From contig CM055104.1 in NCBI GenBank assembly GCA_029204225.1, forward strand, positions 44,530,120 to 44,594,119: 64,000 nucleotides of DNA. The letters are read 5' to 3'. The stretch comes from Diphasiastrum complanatum. Its lineage: Eukaryota > Streptophyta > Lycopodiopsida > Lycopodiales > Lycopodiaceae. The translations under genes were made by a program, and so were the position numbers. The notes under the pieces are model-generated. The model did not search any database. It was not told the origin of the DNA and saw only the letters and a list, made by a program, of their open reading frames with translations. Shown one piece after another: positions 46,801 through 57,563 of this stretch (positions within the stretch are counted from its first letter, which is position 1; each line of letters starts with the position of its first letter).

Positions 46801-48532
46801 CCAAATATTGCCATAATTGGTAGTTTCCAAGTACTTACCAAAAAGCCTAGTTTTACTTTACTAGATTCAATGTATCTCAATCAATCAAGAGAAATAGGTC
46901 CAAATACGACCTTATCACTTCACCTAGTTATTAAAAATAGTAAAGACACTATTTTTGGCCCTTATTAACATAAATAAATAAATTTCTAAGTAGAAATCTA
47001 AGTTTGGCCTCCAAATTGCCAAATAGAACCAACAAAACTAGTTGACAGTTTTCACACTGACCCTCTTCAACTAGTTTCACCACACTACTTTGATCCATCT
47101 TAAGAATTATCTCCATTCTAAGAATAGACCTCTTTTCTATGGTTTTGTAATGCTAAAAATAAAAACATTCATAATTGACATAGATAATAGTGTCCATATT
47201 GGATGCTTCACTATTTCCTACATCAATTTTACATATCAAGATGTAAAACCAACATGAAAAGTAATATAAATTCATAATGAATAGATTTCTCTAAAAAAAA
47301 GCATCAACCAAGCAATAAATGTGAGTAATCAACAAATGATTGCATGTCTCCTCCATATTCCACTTTATATTTTTTCTCAAAAATTTTTTACACATAGACC
47401 GATCAAAACACTCAAATTTGAAATCTACATAATGTAGCTCATTAAAATTCAATTTTTTTTTAATAACACTATAATTCGACGTCAGAGGTAGCCCGCAAGC
47501 ATGACATGTTATCCATAGTATAGTATGCAATTTATCATTTCTAAAAAATAGTATAATTTTTAAATAGTAGCTCCGATTGAGACTAAATTTATATCGTTAG
47601 AAAGTGCTTTTTCTAATGACACCCTACATGACCTACTTCTGAGCTACCATTCAAAAGTTATTGCCAATATCAAAGTTTCTAGAAAATCCAATCTCTCTTT
47701 TGTGCACCCATTGAGTACTCTCTCACTGAGAGAGTGCGCTATCCGCGCACAAAAGAAATATTTGGTTAAGAGGGTCATTAATCTGCGCACAGAAGAGATA
47801 TTGGGTCTTTCAAAACTTTGACTAGCAATAACTTTTAAATGATAGCTTAGAAGTAGGTCATTTAGGATGTCATTGAAAGCTCTCATTGAGTGCTTTTCAA
47901 TGGTATAATTTTCATGTGAATTGCAGCTACGGTTTTAAAGTTATACTATTTTTAATGAACTACAAACTATAATGTACATAGCATTGAAAATAGTGTGGAC
48001 ATAAATGAAAAGTCATTTGGATAGAAAATGAATTTATTTTTGTAATTTACATTACTAAACTTTGTCAATCTACGTGGCATTTTTTATAGGGTCTTTTTTG
48101 GATTCAAAATTCTTGTAATGAAGTTTAGATGTATTTTACATACTAAATCACCAATATCAAGAGGGAAGAGAGAGAAGAAGACAAGAGGATAGAAGAATAA
48201 AGCTCTCCAAAGATAATGAGAACATCTAATAAGTTTCTCCATGTTGGCCTTACTATATATAACAACAAAATGTCACTTTCCAAATATTTTCCTATTTGAT
48301 AGTTTCCAAGCAGTTACCAAAAATCCTAGTTTTACTTCACTAGGTTCAATGTATCTCAATCAACCAATAGAAATAGGTCCAAATTCGACATTATCATTTC
48401 ACCTACTTGTTAAAAATAGTAAAAACACTATTTTTAGGCCTTAGACATAAAGAAATAAATGTCTAAGTTGAAATCTAAGTTTGGCCTCCGAATTGCCAAA
48501 TAGGTCCAACAAAACTAGTTGACAATTTTCAT
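46801..48532 (-). mobile_element. Short non-autonomous copia-type LTR element, minus strand
   Basis: 46801-47056 and 48276-48532 are direct repeats (LTR parts) ending TTTTCACA or similar. Right of the left copy, a purine tract on the minus strand (GTTGAAGAGGG) precedes TGTGAAAACTG, the same arrangement as in the element at 52100. The adjoining internal DNA (47057-47290, minus) closely matches 56675-56907 of that element. No gag or pol is present in the 1.2 kb interior, and outer LTR limits and target duplication are not resolved. A foldback sequence occupies part of the interior. Confidence 0.6.
47543..47954. repeat. Foldback element with about 165-bp arms
   Basis: Left (47543-47710) and right (47780-47954) arms are imperfect reverse complements. 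Outer ends are AAAAATAGTATAA / TTATACTATTTTT and inner arms include GACCTACTTCTGAGCTA / TAGCTTAGAAGTAGGTC. The centre has GAGAGAGTGCGCTATCCGCGC. It looks like a MITE. Confidence 0.75.
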
Positions 48533-49273
48533 AGGAGGACAATTAAGCAATTGCAATCAGCCTACTCGTCCAATCGATTGTGCTAGGTAAATTGATTCTT
48601 GAGCAAATAATTCAAGGTGTAACTCCCACATGTTGCCATGTGGCAAGTAGGAATCAAGTATTATCACAACTGCATCAACATTATTGCTACGTAAACTCTC
48701 ACAACCATTGTAAAACCATGAAATTTGAGTGGACATTGTCTATGAGCAAATTTTGAATTGTAAACTAAACCACAATTTTTGGGATGTTTTTAAAGAATCA
48801 CTTCTACAATAAGTTGGAATTTTCATTGTACGTTATGAAATATGAATTCCAAATAAAACCAATCATATCATGTGAGAGGGTGGTGGAGATGGTGTGTCGT
48901 GATTAACCTAAGCAAGAGCATGAAGTAGCACTTGTCTAAAGGCATCAAGAGAGCATGTGAGATATTGAGAAATTGTTTTCATCAAAGAATTCTCGACCTA
49001 GAAATAATGTGACTCAATTATATGTATGAGAAAATGATTCATGTTTACATTACTAAAGTTGTTAACAATCAAAAGCATTGATAAACATTGAAATCCGAGC
49101 CCACAACTCAAACTCGACTATCAACTTTTTCACACTTTCAAAAGTGTTTATTCAAATAAAATTTAGACTAATTAACTTTGAAAAGTCAAACTCTAAGTCT
49201 AATATAAAGTTGGCCTCAATTTGTCAAATAAACAAATATAGCAAATATGATTAAACTAGTTGAATCTTTCACA
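48533..49273 (-). repeat. LTR of copia remnant (minus strand)
   Basis: Read leftwards from 49273 it starts TGTGAAAGATTCAACTAGTTT and later has AATAAACACTTTTGAAAGTG, matching the start of the LTR at 52100 with divergence. The far edge is uncertain. Confidence 0.7.
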
Positions 49274-49850
49274 CTCCCTCTTCAACTATTTTTAGCATGG
49301 ACTTTGATAACACTCCAAGTGATGTCCTATGCTTCATGAACAAGTCCTTTCCCAACGCTTTGGTGAAGATATCAGTTACACATTCCCTTGAGGCCACATG
49401 TTGAAGCTCCACCTCCTTTGCAATGACTTGCTCCCTCACAAAAATGATATTGCACCTCAATATGCTTGCTCCTAGCATGAAAGATATGATTGGTTGCCAA
49501 ACCTTGGGCTGATTGATTCTAAAAAATCCAGCAAGTGAAGATCCTTGATCATCCTCTTGATCCATATCATCTCCTTTGTGCAATGTATAAGAGCTTTGCA
49601 CTCGGCCTCACTAGATGACAATGAGATAGTGGCTTGTTTCTTCGACATCCATGATATAGCTCCATCACCTATTAAAATACAATGAGCACTAATAGATTTC
49701 CTATCCATTACATCTCCAACATAGTCTAAAATTGAAAATCCAAAAAGATTAGGTGATGATCCCTCATACAATATGCCAAAATCTTGAGTTCCAATGATGT
49801 ACCTCAAAACTCGTTTCCTTAGCTTCCAATACTCCTCACACAGTTCTTGC
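49269..49850 (-). pseudogene. copia RNase H remnant, minus strand
   Basis: LRKRVLRYIIGTQDFGILYE is followed by FSILDYVGDVMDRKSISAHC, ISWMSKKQATISLSSSEAEC, a frameshift, then REQVIAKEVELQHVASRE and DIFTKALGKDLF. It ends LKIVEEGV. The stop codon TGA is formed by the first LTR bases, exactly as in the element at 52100 (PKLVEEGV). The upstream RT is missing beyond 49850. Confidence 0.9.
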
Positions 49851-50699
49851 TATGCAGTTGGACTTTTTGGCTTGAATTCCCTGGATTTGGCCTTTCAAGC
49901 ACCGTTATAACCTGGATTTGGAACTGTATTGGTGTTCTGTTGTTTTGTGGAACAATTAGACTTTGATTGGACATTGCCCATCGATGATTTTGAACTTGGT
50001 TGAAAATTGTCGACCTTAGCCTTTTACTTCCCATTGTCTTGTGGCCTTGAAGACTGCGTGAACATGCTTGCTTGCAAACCTTGTGTCGGTTTTCTGCCAA
50101 GAGATTGAGTTGCCATAGGTACTTGTTGTAATTTAGCATCCACCATCCATTGTAGAAGGCTAGGTAGAATTCTCGTAATTTCTATTGCTACAATTTGCTT
50201 GATGGATTCGACCAGCTCTGTCTCTTGTGATGCAGTAGTCATTTGAGTTTTAGGTGACGTTGTGTACTTTTTGGATTTGGGAGGATTGTCGTGTAATCCA
50301 TTGGCCTCAAAACCAAGTGGCACTAAAATTTTCCATCTGTAGTGCATCTTGAGTGGATTTGTCTGATAACATGGTACATGCTGGTCCTTGTAAGATAATG
50401 CCATTTTAGCTTTTTGTAATTGCCTCAATGGACAATCTAGACATGGAGGGTTGACGCCACATTGTGAACACCAAGGTAGAAATACTGTTGGATCACCTCG
50501 ATGTGGGCATTTCGGATCGATGATGCCTTCCACCACATCCGAAACATTGTACCCTACAAAGAATACCATCCCCTTGGAGGTGATAAGCATACACAGGTAA
50601 CAAATGTCCCTTCTCACTCTCCACATAGTAGAGTGGTAAGCTGTTATGGTCTTTAGCTGAATTCGAGGACAATCTTGACGATATTACCAAGACTTCCAC
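49830..50699 (-). pseudogene. Uncharacterised Cys-rich ORF, minus strand
   Basis: Two overlapping minus-strand frames appear to be one protein broken by a shift near 50590: DHNSLPLYYVESEKGHLLPV and YAYHLQGDGILC, then DVVEGIIDPKCPHRGDPTVF and WCSQCGVNPPCLDCPLRQLQ. A hydrophilic Gln/Lys/Thr-rich end follows. The C..C/C..C cluster suggests zinc binding, as in retroelement gag proteins or plant regulators. I recognise no family. It abuts the copia remnant. Confidence 0.4.
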
Positions 50700-52029
50700 T
50701 CTTTTGAAATGAGAGAAACGAAAAAAGAAAAGAGTAAATAAAAAATCGATCAGTATGGATGAAAAAATACGAACAACAAAAATAAAAAGTCATAGTAATA
50801 GATGGATGTAACAGGTGAATTTTATGAACAAGATGAAGGCTACATAGAATGGAGATGGAAGAAAATGAGCATTGTGACGGTGTAGATGGCAACTGATGTG
50901 GAGGAACAATGGTAACTATGGTGCCGGGTGGGTGGGGTCCAAAGCCTCCCCGTTGAGGCCCCAGCGATGGTATGACTTGTTTACGATTGAGCTGGTGATT
51001 GGCATGTCAAGTCATTAGCCAATGAGGCCTCCTCTTTTTTTTTTTTGTAGAAGAGGGCGAGTAATACACAATGGGCGAGTAATTACAGTAGGCGAGTAAT
51101 TACAGTGGGCGAGTAATGGACGCGAGTTATGCTGGGCGCGAGTAATAGCTCTGATGGTGAGTATAATGAATTATAACTCGCCGAGCTCTCAGAAGATAGA
51201 TCAGTATGTGTGCAGGCCTCAACTCTGATGGCAAGTAAAGATAGTGAACAAAAAAACGAAAAACTTTGATGGCGAGTTATAAATCCCTGATGGCGAGTTA
51301 TAACTGGTGAGTAATAAAAATGACGGAAATATAAAAAATGATAGGATAATTTAAAATGACAAGTAATAGCTCTGAGCGCGAGTAATAAATTATGACTCGA
51401 CGATCACCAAGAAGATACCTCTGAGCTTGCTGATCACTCTGCTCTGTTGGCGAGTAAAGTTGATGAGAAAAAAGTGGAAAAAAGTGGTCTAGCGAGTAAA
51501 AGGTGGATGGGCGAGTAAAGTATTGATGGCGAGTTATAAGTTATAACTCGCCGAGCTCACAGAACAGAGTCTAGACCTTGACTAGCTCTCTAAAAAAGTG
51601 GCAAGTAAAGAAAATGACAGAAAAGTGGGAAAAGCACAATAGGCGTGTAATAAATCTATCAAAAAGATAGAAAATACCATGGATAGAAAAAGATTTGTAG
51701 GTAGGATTTCTTTCACTGTTCACCTCCCTTGATAAGACCAATCTCTTGAGGAGAAAATCTAGAGCCAAGAACACCTAGATAAGCACAGATTAATGAAACC
51801 AAAAAAAGACCAACAAGAGAGGTAGCATCCGAGATGAATGCCTCACCAATCTAGGCCATTCCACGATCCAATCCGAAGCCAAGATTGACAACCTTAGCAA
51901 GCCTAGACCCCACTCCTCTTTCGTCGCTTAGCCCTCTCCCTATTGGATCGAAGCCTGATACTACACGACAAAACCCCTTCTTTGCCCTCTACATGCGATC
52001 GATTAGGGAGGCACGAAAAAGTTTCAACA
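50700..52029 (+). repeat. LTR of Athila/Tat-type Ty3/gypsy element
   Basis: It ends CAACA a few bases before the Asp-tRNA primer site, so this DNA is the 5' LTR. The left edge is not resolved; 50900 or later is also possible. It contains the GCGAGTAA cluster. No second LTR copy is seen to the right inside the window. Confidence 0.6.
51050..51660. repeat. GCGAGTAA / TTATAACTCGC cluster in both orientations
   Basis: More than fifteen GCGAGT[AT]AT-like words. Some are arranged in inverted pairs (TAATAA.TTATAACTCGCCGAGCTC), with CCGAGCTC[TA]CAGAA recurring near 51180 and 51550. Confidence 0.85.
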
Positions 52030-52035
52030 TTTTTT

Positions 52036-52053
52036 TGGCGCCGTTGCCGGGGA
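52036..52053 (+). promoter_or_regulatory. Primer binding site (Asp tRNA), Athila/Tat-type gypsy
   Basis: TGGCGCCGTTGCCGGGGA, the standard primer site of plant Athila/Tat elements, just after the LTR end. The leader that follows is cut at 52099 by the copia insertion and resumes at 57564. Confidence 0.93.
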
Positions 52054-52099
52054 GACGGTGCTAAATAGTCCTAGGAGTGGTTTTTTAGTTTGTATTTTT

Positions 52100-52751
52100 T
52101 GTGAGAGATTTCAACTAGTTTAGTCTAGTTTAGTCACATTTTGGTAAATTGTCAATAAGAGGCCAAAACTCATTTTATACTTAAAGATAAACTTTTTGAA
52201 GTTATATTAGTTTAAAATACATTCAATAAACACTTTTGGAAAGTGTGGGAAAGTTGGTAGTCAAGTTTGAGAGAGATTCAAATTTGAACTTTGGGTACAT
52301 TGAATCTAGACCCAAAAATAGTAGGGTTTACATTTTGGAGGGAAAGCCAAGTGGCCAAATAGGGTTTGAAAACTCTATAAAAGGATGTAACTCGTGGAGA
52401 GACACATCTTCTCTCTTCTCTATCTCATTTCATGCTTATACATGGTTCTCTTGGGTTCTACTATCCATTGGTGCACTATCTTGGTGATTGCTTGCAATTC
52501 TATGTGTAGAATGATCTATATTTGCAATTTGTGGATCCACAAGTGTGAAATACCGTAGCTTGCTGGTTTTGTATGGAAAGCAATAGTACATAATCATTTC
52601 ATTCAAGTTTGATCAAGTTCTATTAGTGTTTGCATCTCAAATTATGTGTAGATGCTGATTTTTCTACATTGGTGAAATTGGTAGTGTATTTCTCTTTCTA
52701 ACCAAAGATCATTCAAGTAGATTGGATCTTAAGGATCTGAAATCTTTCACA
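52100..52751 (+). repeat. 5' LTR of RT-less copia (652 bp)
   Basis: Ends TGTGAGAGATTT / AAATCTTTCACA. A TATA box TATAAAAG is at 52376-52383. Confidence 0.95.
52376..52383 (+). promoter_or_regulatory. LTR TATA box
   Basis: TATAAAAG, conserved at 57183-57190 in the other LTR; expected to drive element transcription. Confidence 0.75.
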
Positions 52752-52763
52752 TGGTATCAGAAC
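52752..52763 (+). promoter_or_regulatory. Primer binding site (initiator-Met tRNA), RT-less copia
   Basis: TGGTATCAGAAC directly after the LTR; the last two bases differ from the common GC. Confidence 0.92.
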
Positions 52764-53351
52764 TTGTGTTTCAACTTATGAAAGAGGAAATCATATCTAT
52801 CAATGATTTGGTGAAGATATCAAGTCTAGAGCATGCTAGAAAGGATTCTACACCAAAATCGGATTTTTTGCTTTTGTAGATTGGATCTTTTGTAGATCAA
52901 AACACTAAATAGGTCAATATACTTGTTCAATTCCATTTTTTGAATTCACATGCTGGATTTGGCCAGTTTTTGGATCATTGGTTCAGCCTAAGTGGTGGCT
53001 TATAGATTGCATATCAAATTTTCAGCATTTGCATGTAGATTTGAAATAGTCAATTTTTTGTGATTTTGTCAAAACCCTAATTTTGATTGGATCTCTAGAT
53101 AGTGAGGTTGCTGGACTTCATTTGAGTGTATTTCAATCTTAGGAAGTGGCAAAAGTCATTAGATTGAGGATAGATCATAGGTTGATCAAGATTCCATGAT
53201 TCTATGTGTTGATTTGCTTGGATAAGTGCTAGAAGAGAATTTGTGAGATAGTTTCAAATCTTGGTGATTTCTTTTGAAAGCGTTTGTTGTTGTTCAAAGG
53301 AGTGCTTTGTGCATTGAAACAGGTTGAAAGAGAAGATCAGGTCATTGCTAC

Positions 53352-54146
53352 ATGGCAACCTCAATTGGAGTCATGTTGGAAGCCAATGATAGGCTTACCT
53401 CAAGTAACTATTCATTATGGAAAGTCAGGATGGAGTCACTTCTTGAGATGAATGATGTTTTGGATATTGTTGTAGGTTTGGAGGAGAGACCAGCAACACA
53501 ACAAGATCAATTGAGGTATGACAAGAGGGCCAAGAAGGCTCTACACATGATAAAGATGAATGTTACCAATGAACTTCTCAAGGAAGTTGGTAAGTGCACA
53601 TCGTCTTTGAAAGCTTGGAATTCATTGAAGAAGCTTTATGAATCCAAGTCTACTTCTAGAGTGTTGACTCTAAGAAGGCAAATCTTTTCTTGTTTGCAAA
53701 AGAATGAAGAAAGTCCAAGTACTTTTGTTTTGAGAATGAAAGCATTGAATGATGAGTTAGCTTGCATACATGAAAGCATTAAGGAAGGAGAGCTTATTCA
53801 AGTGATTCTTAATGGCTTGTTGGATGCTCATGCTAACATTGTTCAAAGTATTGCTATTCAAAAGACTTTGCCAAGTTTGATGGATCTTCAAGAGATCTTG
53901 ATCAATGAGGAATATAGGCTTCAAGCAAGAGGTGGATCTACATCGACACTTCAAGAGGATGCTATGTTCACAAAGGGCAAATTCAAGGGAAAAACCAAAA
54001 GCAAGTGATCTAAAGGGCAAGATCAAGTGGATGCTTCTTCAAGTGGCAAAAAGAAGAATAGATCAAAGCTCAAGTGCTTCTATTGTGGCATCAAAGGACA
54101 CTTTGCAAGTGAGTGCTACAAGAAGAAGAGAGATCAAGGAGACAAG
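53352..54146 (+). pseudogene. copia gag with CCHC knuckle (one stop codon)
   Basis: MATSIGVMLEANDRLTSSNY, then SLWKVRMESLLEMND, FSCLQKNEESPSTFVLRMKA, LPSLMDLQEILINEEYRL. A TGA at 54006-54008 lies in frame just before the knuckle CFYCGIKGHFASEC (perfect spacing). CGA to TGA decay is likely; a programmed stop is less likely because it falls before rather than after the knuckle. Confidence 0.93.
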
Positions 54147-55835
54147 CAAAGTAATCTTACTCTTGATGAGGATGGTTTGGATGTGCAAGATGCAAATGAT
54201 GATGCTTTTGTGATGTCTTCATGTATGCTTGCTAATGATGGACATCTAGATCCTTGGTGGATTGATAGTGGAGCAAGTTCACACATGACTTTTCACAAAG
54301 AGTACTTCACTTCTTTGTTGGCATATGGAGATGACAAGAGGGTGATCTACACGGCCAATGATGGTGAGTGTGCAATCAAAGGGATTGGCACGATTCCTAT
54401 TTCTCTCTCTACAAATAGGAATGTTCATTTGGAGGATGTCTTGTTTATTCCATCTATTACCAAGAATTTTCTTAGTGTGAGTCAAATGCTAAGTAAGGGC
54501 CTCAAGGTGGAGTTTGATGGAGATGCTTGTTTGATCAAAAGGAAGGATGTCTTGATTGGAAAAGGTAAAAGACAAGGGAAGTAGATCAAACTTGATGCTT
54601 GTGTTATTGCTAACCAAGTTGGATGTGTTGCAAAGGAGCAAATTTCTATTCAAGAGGTTTGGCACAAAAGGATGGAACACCTCAACTTCAAGTCATTGGA
54701 GGTAATGGCAAGGAAGAAGGTTGTGATTGGTCTTCCAAGTTCCTTAAGTAATGACAAGCATGTTTGTGAGTCTTGTGCTTTGTCTAATTCACATAGACTA
54801 CCTTATACTAGATCTATTTCTAGATCTACAAAGCCTTTTCAACTTGTACATTCGGATATTCATGGATTTACTACAATTAGCAATAGTGGAGCTAAGATGT
54901 ATGTAACATTCATTGATGATTCTAGTAGATTTTGTTGGATCTATCTACTAAAGAGCAAGGATGAAGTGTCTGATGTCTTTGTCAAGTTCAAGAATGCAAG
55001 GGAGAACCAATTCTCCACAAAGATCAAGTGCTTGAGAGGTGACAATGGTGGTGAGTACATATCTAACAAGTTCAAGGCTTGTTGTGATGAGCATGGGATC
55101 AAGAGGGAGTATACAACATCAAGGACCCCACAACAAAATGGATTGGCTGAAAGGAAGAATAGAACTTTATGTGAAAGTGCTAAAGCTATGAGGTTAAGTG
55201 CTAATCTTGACAAACCATTTTGGGATCAAGCTTTGTTGTGTGCCAATTTCTTGTGCAATAGGTGGCCGAGTGCTATTTTGGATGGAAGGACACCTTTTGA
55301 GATGCTATTCAAGAGGAGGCCGAGTGTCAACTTTCTAAGAACCTTTGGATGCACATGCTATGTCAACATTACTCTTGATGATAGGACCAAGGAGGATCCA
55401 TCTTCAAGAAGAGGTATTTTTGTTGGATATAATGAGGTGAGTAAAGCCTACAAGGTTTACATTCCTTCTACTAACAAAGTGACTGTTGGTAGAGATGTCA
55501 TTTTTGATGAGGGAAACATTCCAAAGGTGTCTTCAAGCATGATTGATGGTAAAATAGATGGATCTAACATTCTTGATGTTGATGAGAAGGATCCTACTTT
55601 GGATGGTGGTGATGATGGACCTTCATCAAGTCAAAAGCCAAGGAGAACATCAAGAGAAAGACAAGTACCTTCAAGGCTCACATATGATCAAAAGGGTAAG
55701 CAAGTAGTTTCTGGAAATTACGTTGCTTTCCTAACCTCTTTGGATGATCCTACAAGTGTAGATCAAGCAAGGAAAGAAGAGGAGTGGATCCAAGCAATGG
55801 ATCTCGAGTATCGATCTCTTATGAAGAGTGGAACA
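54147..55835 (+). pseudogene. copia protease and integrase (one stop codon), RT-less element
   Basis: Same frame as gag. Protease: WWIDSGASSHMTFH, then VLFIPSITKNFLSVSQM. A TAG at 54582-54584 follows KGKRQGK. Then come VWHKRMEHLNFKSL and CESCALSNSHR, then the integrase triad LVHSDIHG, LRGDNGGEYIS and NGLAERKNRTLCES. The C-terminal LRTFGCTCYV, GIFVGYNEVSKAYKVYIP and the Ser/Asp-rich linker follow. It reaches EEEWIQAMDLEYRSLMKSGT, the usual RT leader, and there leaves the copia pattern. Confidence 0.95.
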
Positions 55836-56912
55836 TCTTTTGGAGGATCTTCTTGTGTACATGGAGCTATGCAAGTGGATGGATGTTATCTTGCTATAAA
55901 ATCAAGTAATGGATCTGGAAAACAAAGTTTGTTCAATGACTTTGATGGTCAAGTTGAAGATCAAGAGGTTGATCTCAAAGCACTTCAACTAATCAAAAGG
56001 GAAGGTGACAATTTGGAGCTAGTCAAGAGCATCAAAGGAGAGGTAATTGGCAAAGGTGTTATGGATCTGTTTTTACAGCATATTGAAGACTCAAGTAAAG
56101 TCAAAGGAGCAGCAAGGAAGTGTTGTTCAAGTTTACTTTACTTGTTCCATCTCATGTTTGAGCTATTTCATGTGGATGTGTGCAAATTGTCAAGATATGG
56201 ACAAACTAGCTACATTGTCTTGCAATATCTTATTGTTGGAGTTGTACTAGCATTCTTGGCTGGTTTTGCTGATGGAAATGAAGTTATTGGAGGTTCATTA
56301 TGTCACTCATCCATGATCAAGCTCTCAAGTGTTGAGCTACTTGGTGCCAATACTTGGAGATTGTCAATTTTTGGTGAATTCATGGTCATTTTCTTGTGTC
56401 AAGTAGATCTTGAAGATGGACTAGTGCAACCTACTTTGTTTATGGAGTCATGTGGTGCTAGATTTGCATCATTAATGTACTCACCTACTCATGGATTTCC
56501 AAGGTTTGATGGTTTCTTGTGGCAAGATGGAGATGGAGGCTCATTCATGGAGTTTTATGGTGGAGACATATCAAGAAAGGACAAAGTTGGAGGAGACAAG
56601 CAAGCAAATGGTCATCACTCACATTTATTGTTTGGTTGCTGTAATTTTCCAGAGAGTTTAAAGTTTGAAACATGGAAGAATCATTTCATTCACATTCTAT
56701 TTGGTTCTTCATGTTCTAGTTATATCTTGATGTGTAAAATTGATGTAAGAAATAGTGAAGCATCCAATTTGGACACTACTCTCTATATCAATTATGAAAG
56801 ATACTTTAGAACCTTAGAAAGAAGATCTATACTGAGGATGGAGATCATTCTAAAGTTGGATCAAAGTTCTATTGTTCAAACTATGCCAAAACTAGTTGAA
56901 GAGGGAGTGTGA
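55836..56912 (+). CDS. Unrelated open sequence replacing RT/RNase H, fused in frame to integrase
   Basis: About 358 codons are open from the integrase linker to the TGA formed by the 3' LTR. It contains no RT motif (no LYGLKQ, no YVDD), no RNase H motif and no ILTKP block. Parts are charged (DNLELVKSIKGEVIGKGVMD), one stretch is hydrophobic (LQYLIVGVVLAFLAGFADG, a possible membrane segment), and it ends PKLVEEGV as in the RNase H-bearing relative at 49269. The last 230 bp are shared with the short element at 47057-47290. I recognise no domain. It may be non-coding filler that happens to be open, or a captured gene. Confidence 0.6.
   Translation, partial: SFGGSSCVHGAMQVDGCYLAIKSSNGSGKQSLFNDFDGQVEDQEVDLKALQLIKREGDNLELVKSIKGEVIGKGVMDLFLQHIEDSSKVKGAARKCCSSLLYLFHLMFELFHVDVCKLSRYGQTSYIVLQYLIVGVVLAFLAGFADGNEVIGGSLCHSSMIKLSSVELLGANTWRLSIFGEFMVIFLCQVDLEDGLVQPTLFMESCGARFASLMYSPTHGFPRFDGFLWQDGDGGSFMEFYGGDISRKDKVGGDKQANGHHSHLLFGCCNFPESLKFETWKNHFIHILFGSSCSSYILMCKIDVRNSEASNLDTTLYINYERYFRTLERRSILRMEIILKLDQSSIVQTMPKLVEEGV
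56898..56907 (+). promoter_or_regulatory. Polypurine tract, RT-less copia
   Basis: GAAGAGGGAG directly before the 3' LTR; it also encodes the last codons EEG of the open frame. Confidence 0.9.
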
Positions 56913-57558
56913 GAGATTTCAACTAGTTTAGACTAGTTTAGTCACATTTTGGTAAATTGTTAATAAGAGGCCAAAACTCATTTTAGACTTAGAGATAAAC
57001 TTTTGAAGTTATATTAGTTTAAAATACATTCAATAAACACTTTTGGAAAGTGTGGGAAAGTTGGTAGTCAAGTTTGAGAGAGATTCAAATTTGAACTTTG
57101 GGTACATTGAATCTAGACCCAAAAATAGTAGAGTTTAGATTTTGGAGAGAAAGCCAAGTGGCCAAATAGGGTTTGAAAACTCTATAAAAGGATGTAACTC
57201 GTGGAGAGACACGTCTTCTCTCTTCTCTATCTCATTTCATGCTTATACATGGTTCTCTTGGGTTCTACTATCCATTGGTGCACTATCTTGGTGATTGCTT
57301 GCAACTCTATGTGTAAAATGATCTATATTTGCTATTTTTGGATCCACACGTGTGAAATACAGTAGCTTGCCGGTTTTGTACGGAAAGCAACAGTACATAA
57401 TCATTTCATTCAAGTTTAATCAAGTTCTATTAGTGTTTGCATCTCAAATTGTGTGTAGATGCTGATTTTTCTACATTGGTGAAATTAGTAGTGTATTTCT
57501 CTTTCTAACCAAAGATCATTCAAGTAAATTGGATCTTAAGGATCTGAAATCTTTCACA
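56908..57558 (+). repeat. 3' LTR of RT-less copia (651 bp)
   Basis: Direct copy of 52100-52751, about 21 substitutions and one deleted T by eye; flanked by TTTTT. Confidence 0.95.
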
Positions 57559-57563
57559 TTTTT

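Larger units (their letters stand above)
52100..57558 (+). mobile_element. Full-length copia-type element lacking RT and RNase H
   Basis: LTRs are 52100-52751 and 56908-57558, with TTTTT target duplication (52095-52099, 57559-57563), primer site, purine tract, gag, protease and integrase. By eye the LTRs differ at about 21 sites plus one base gap (about 3%). Where RT and RNase H belong there is about 1.07 kb of unrelated but open sequence in frame with integrase. It inserted in the leader of the Athila/Tat-type element. Having jumped intact in this form, it was probably mobilised by RT from a relative. Confidence 0.94.

Noticed and set aside
46801-46968. Short frame repeated at 48241-48444 (SFTSLGSMYLNQ-like), considered as a small gene family
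   Set aside because: Both lie in the direct repeats that behave as LTRs; the similarity is nucleotide-level LTR identity.
54006-54008. Programmed gag-pol stop in the RT-less copia
   Set aside because: The TGA precedes the zinc knuckle, so it would cut gag itself; point decay is the simpler reading.
54941-55213. Minus-strand open frame in the RT-less copia
   Set aside because: Antisense to integrase with no motif of its own.
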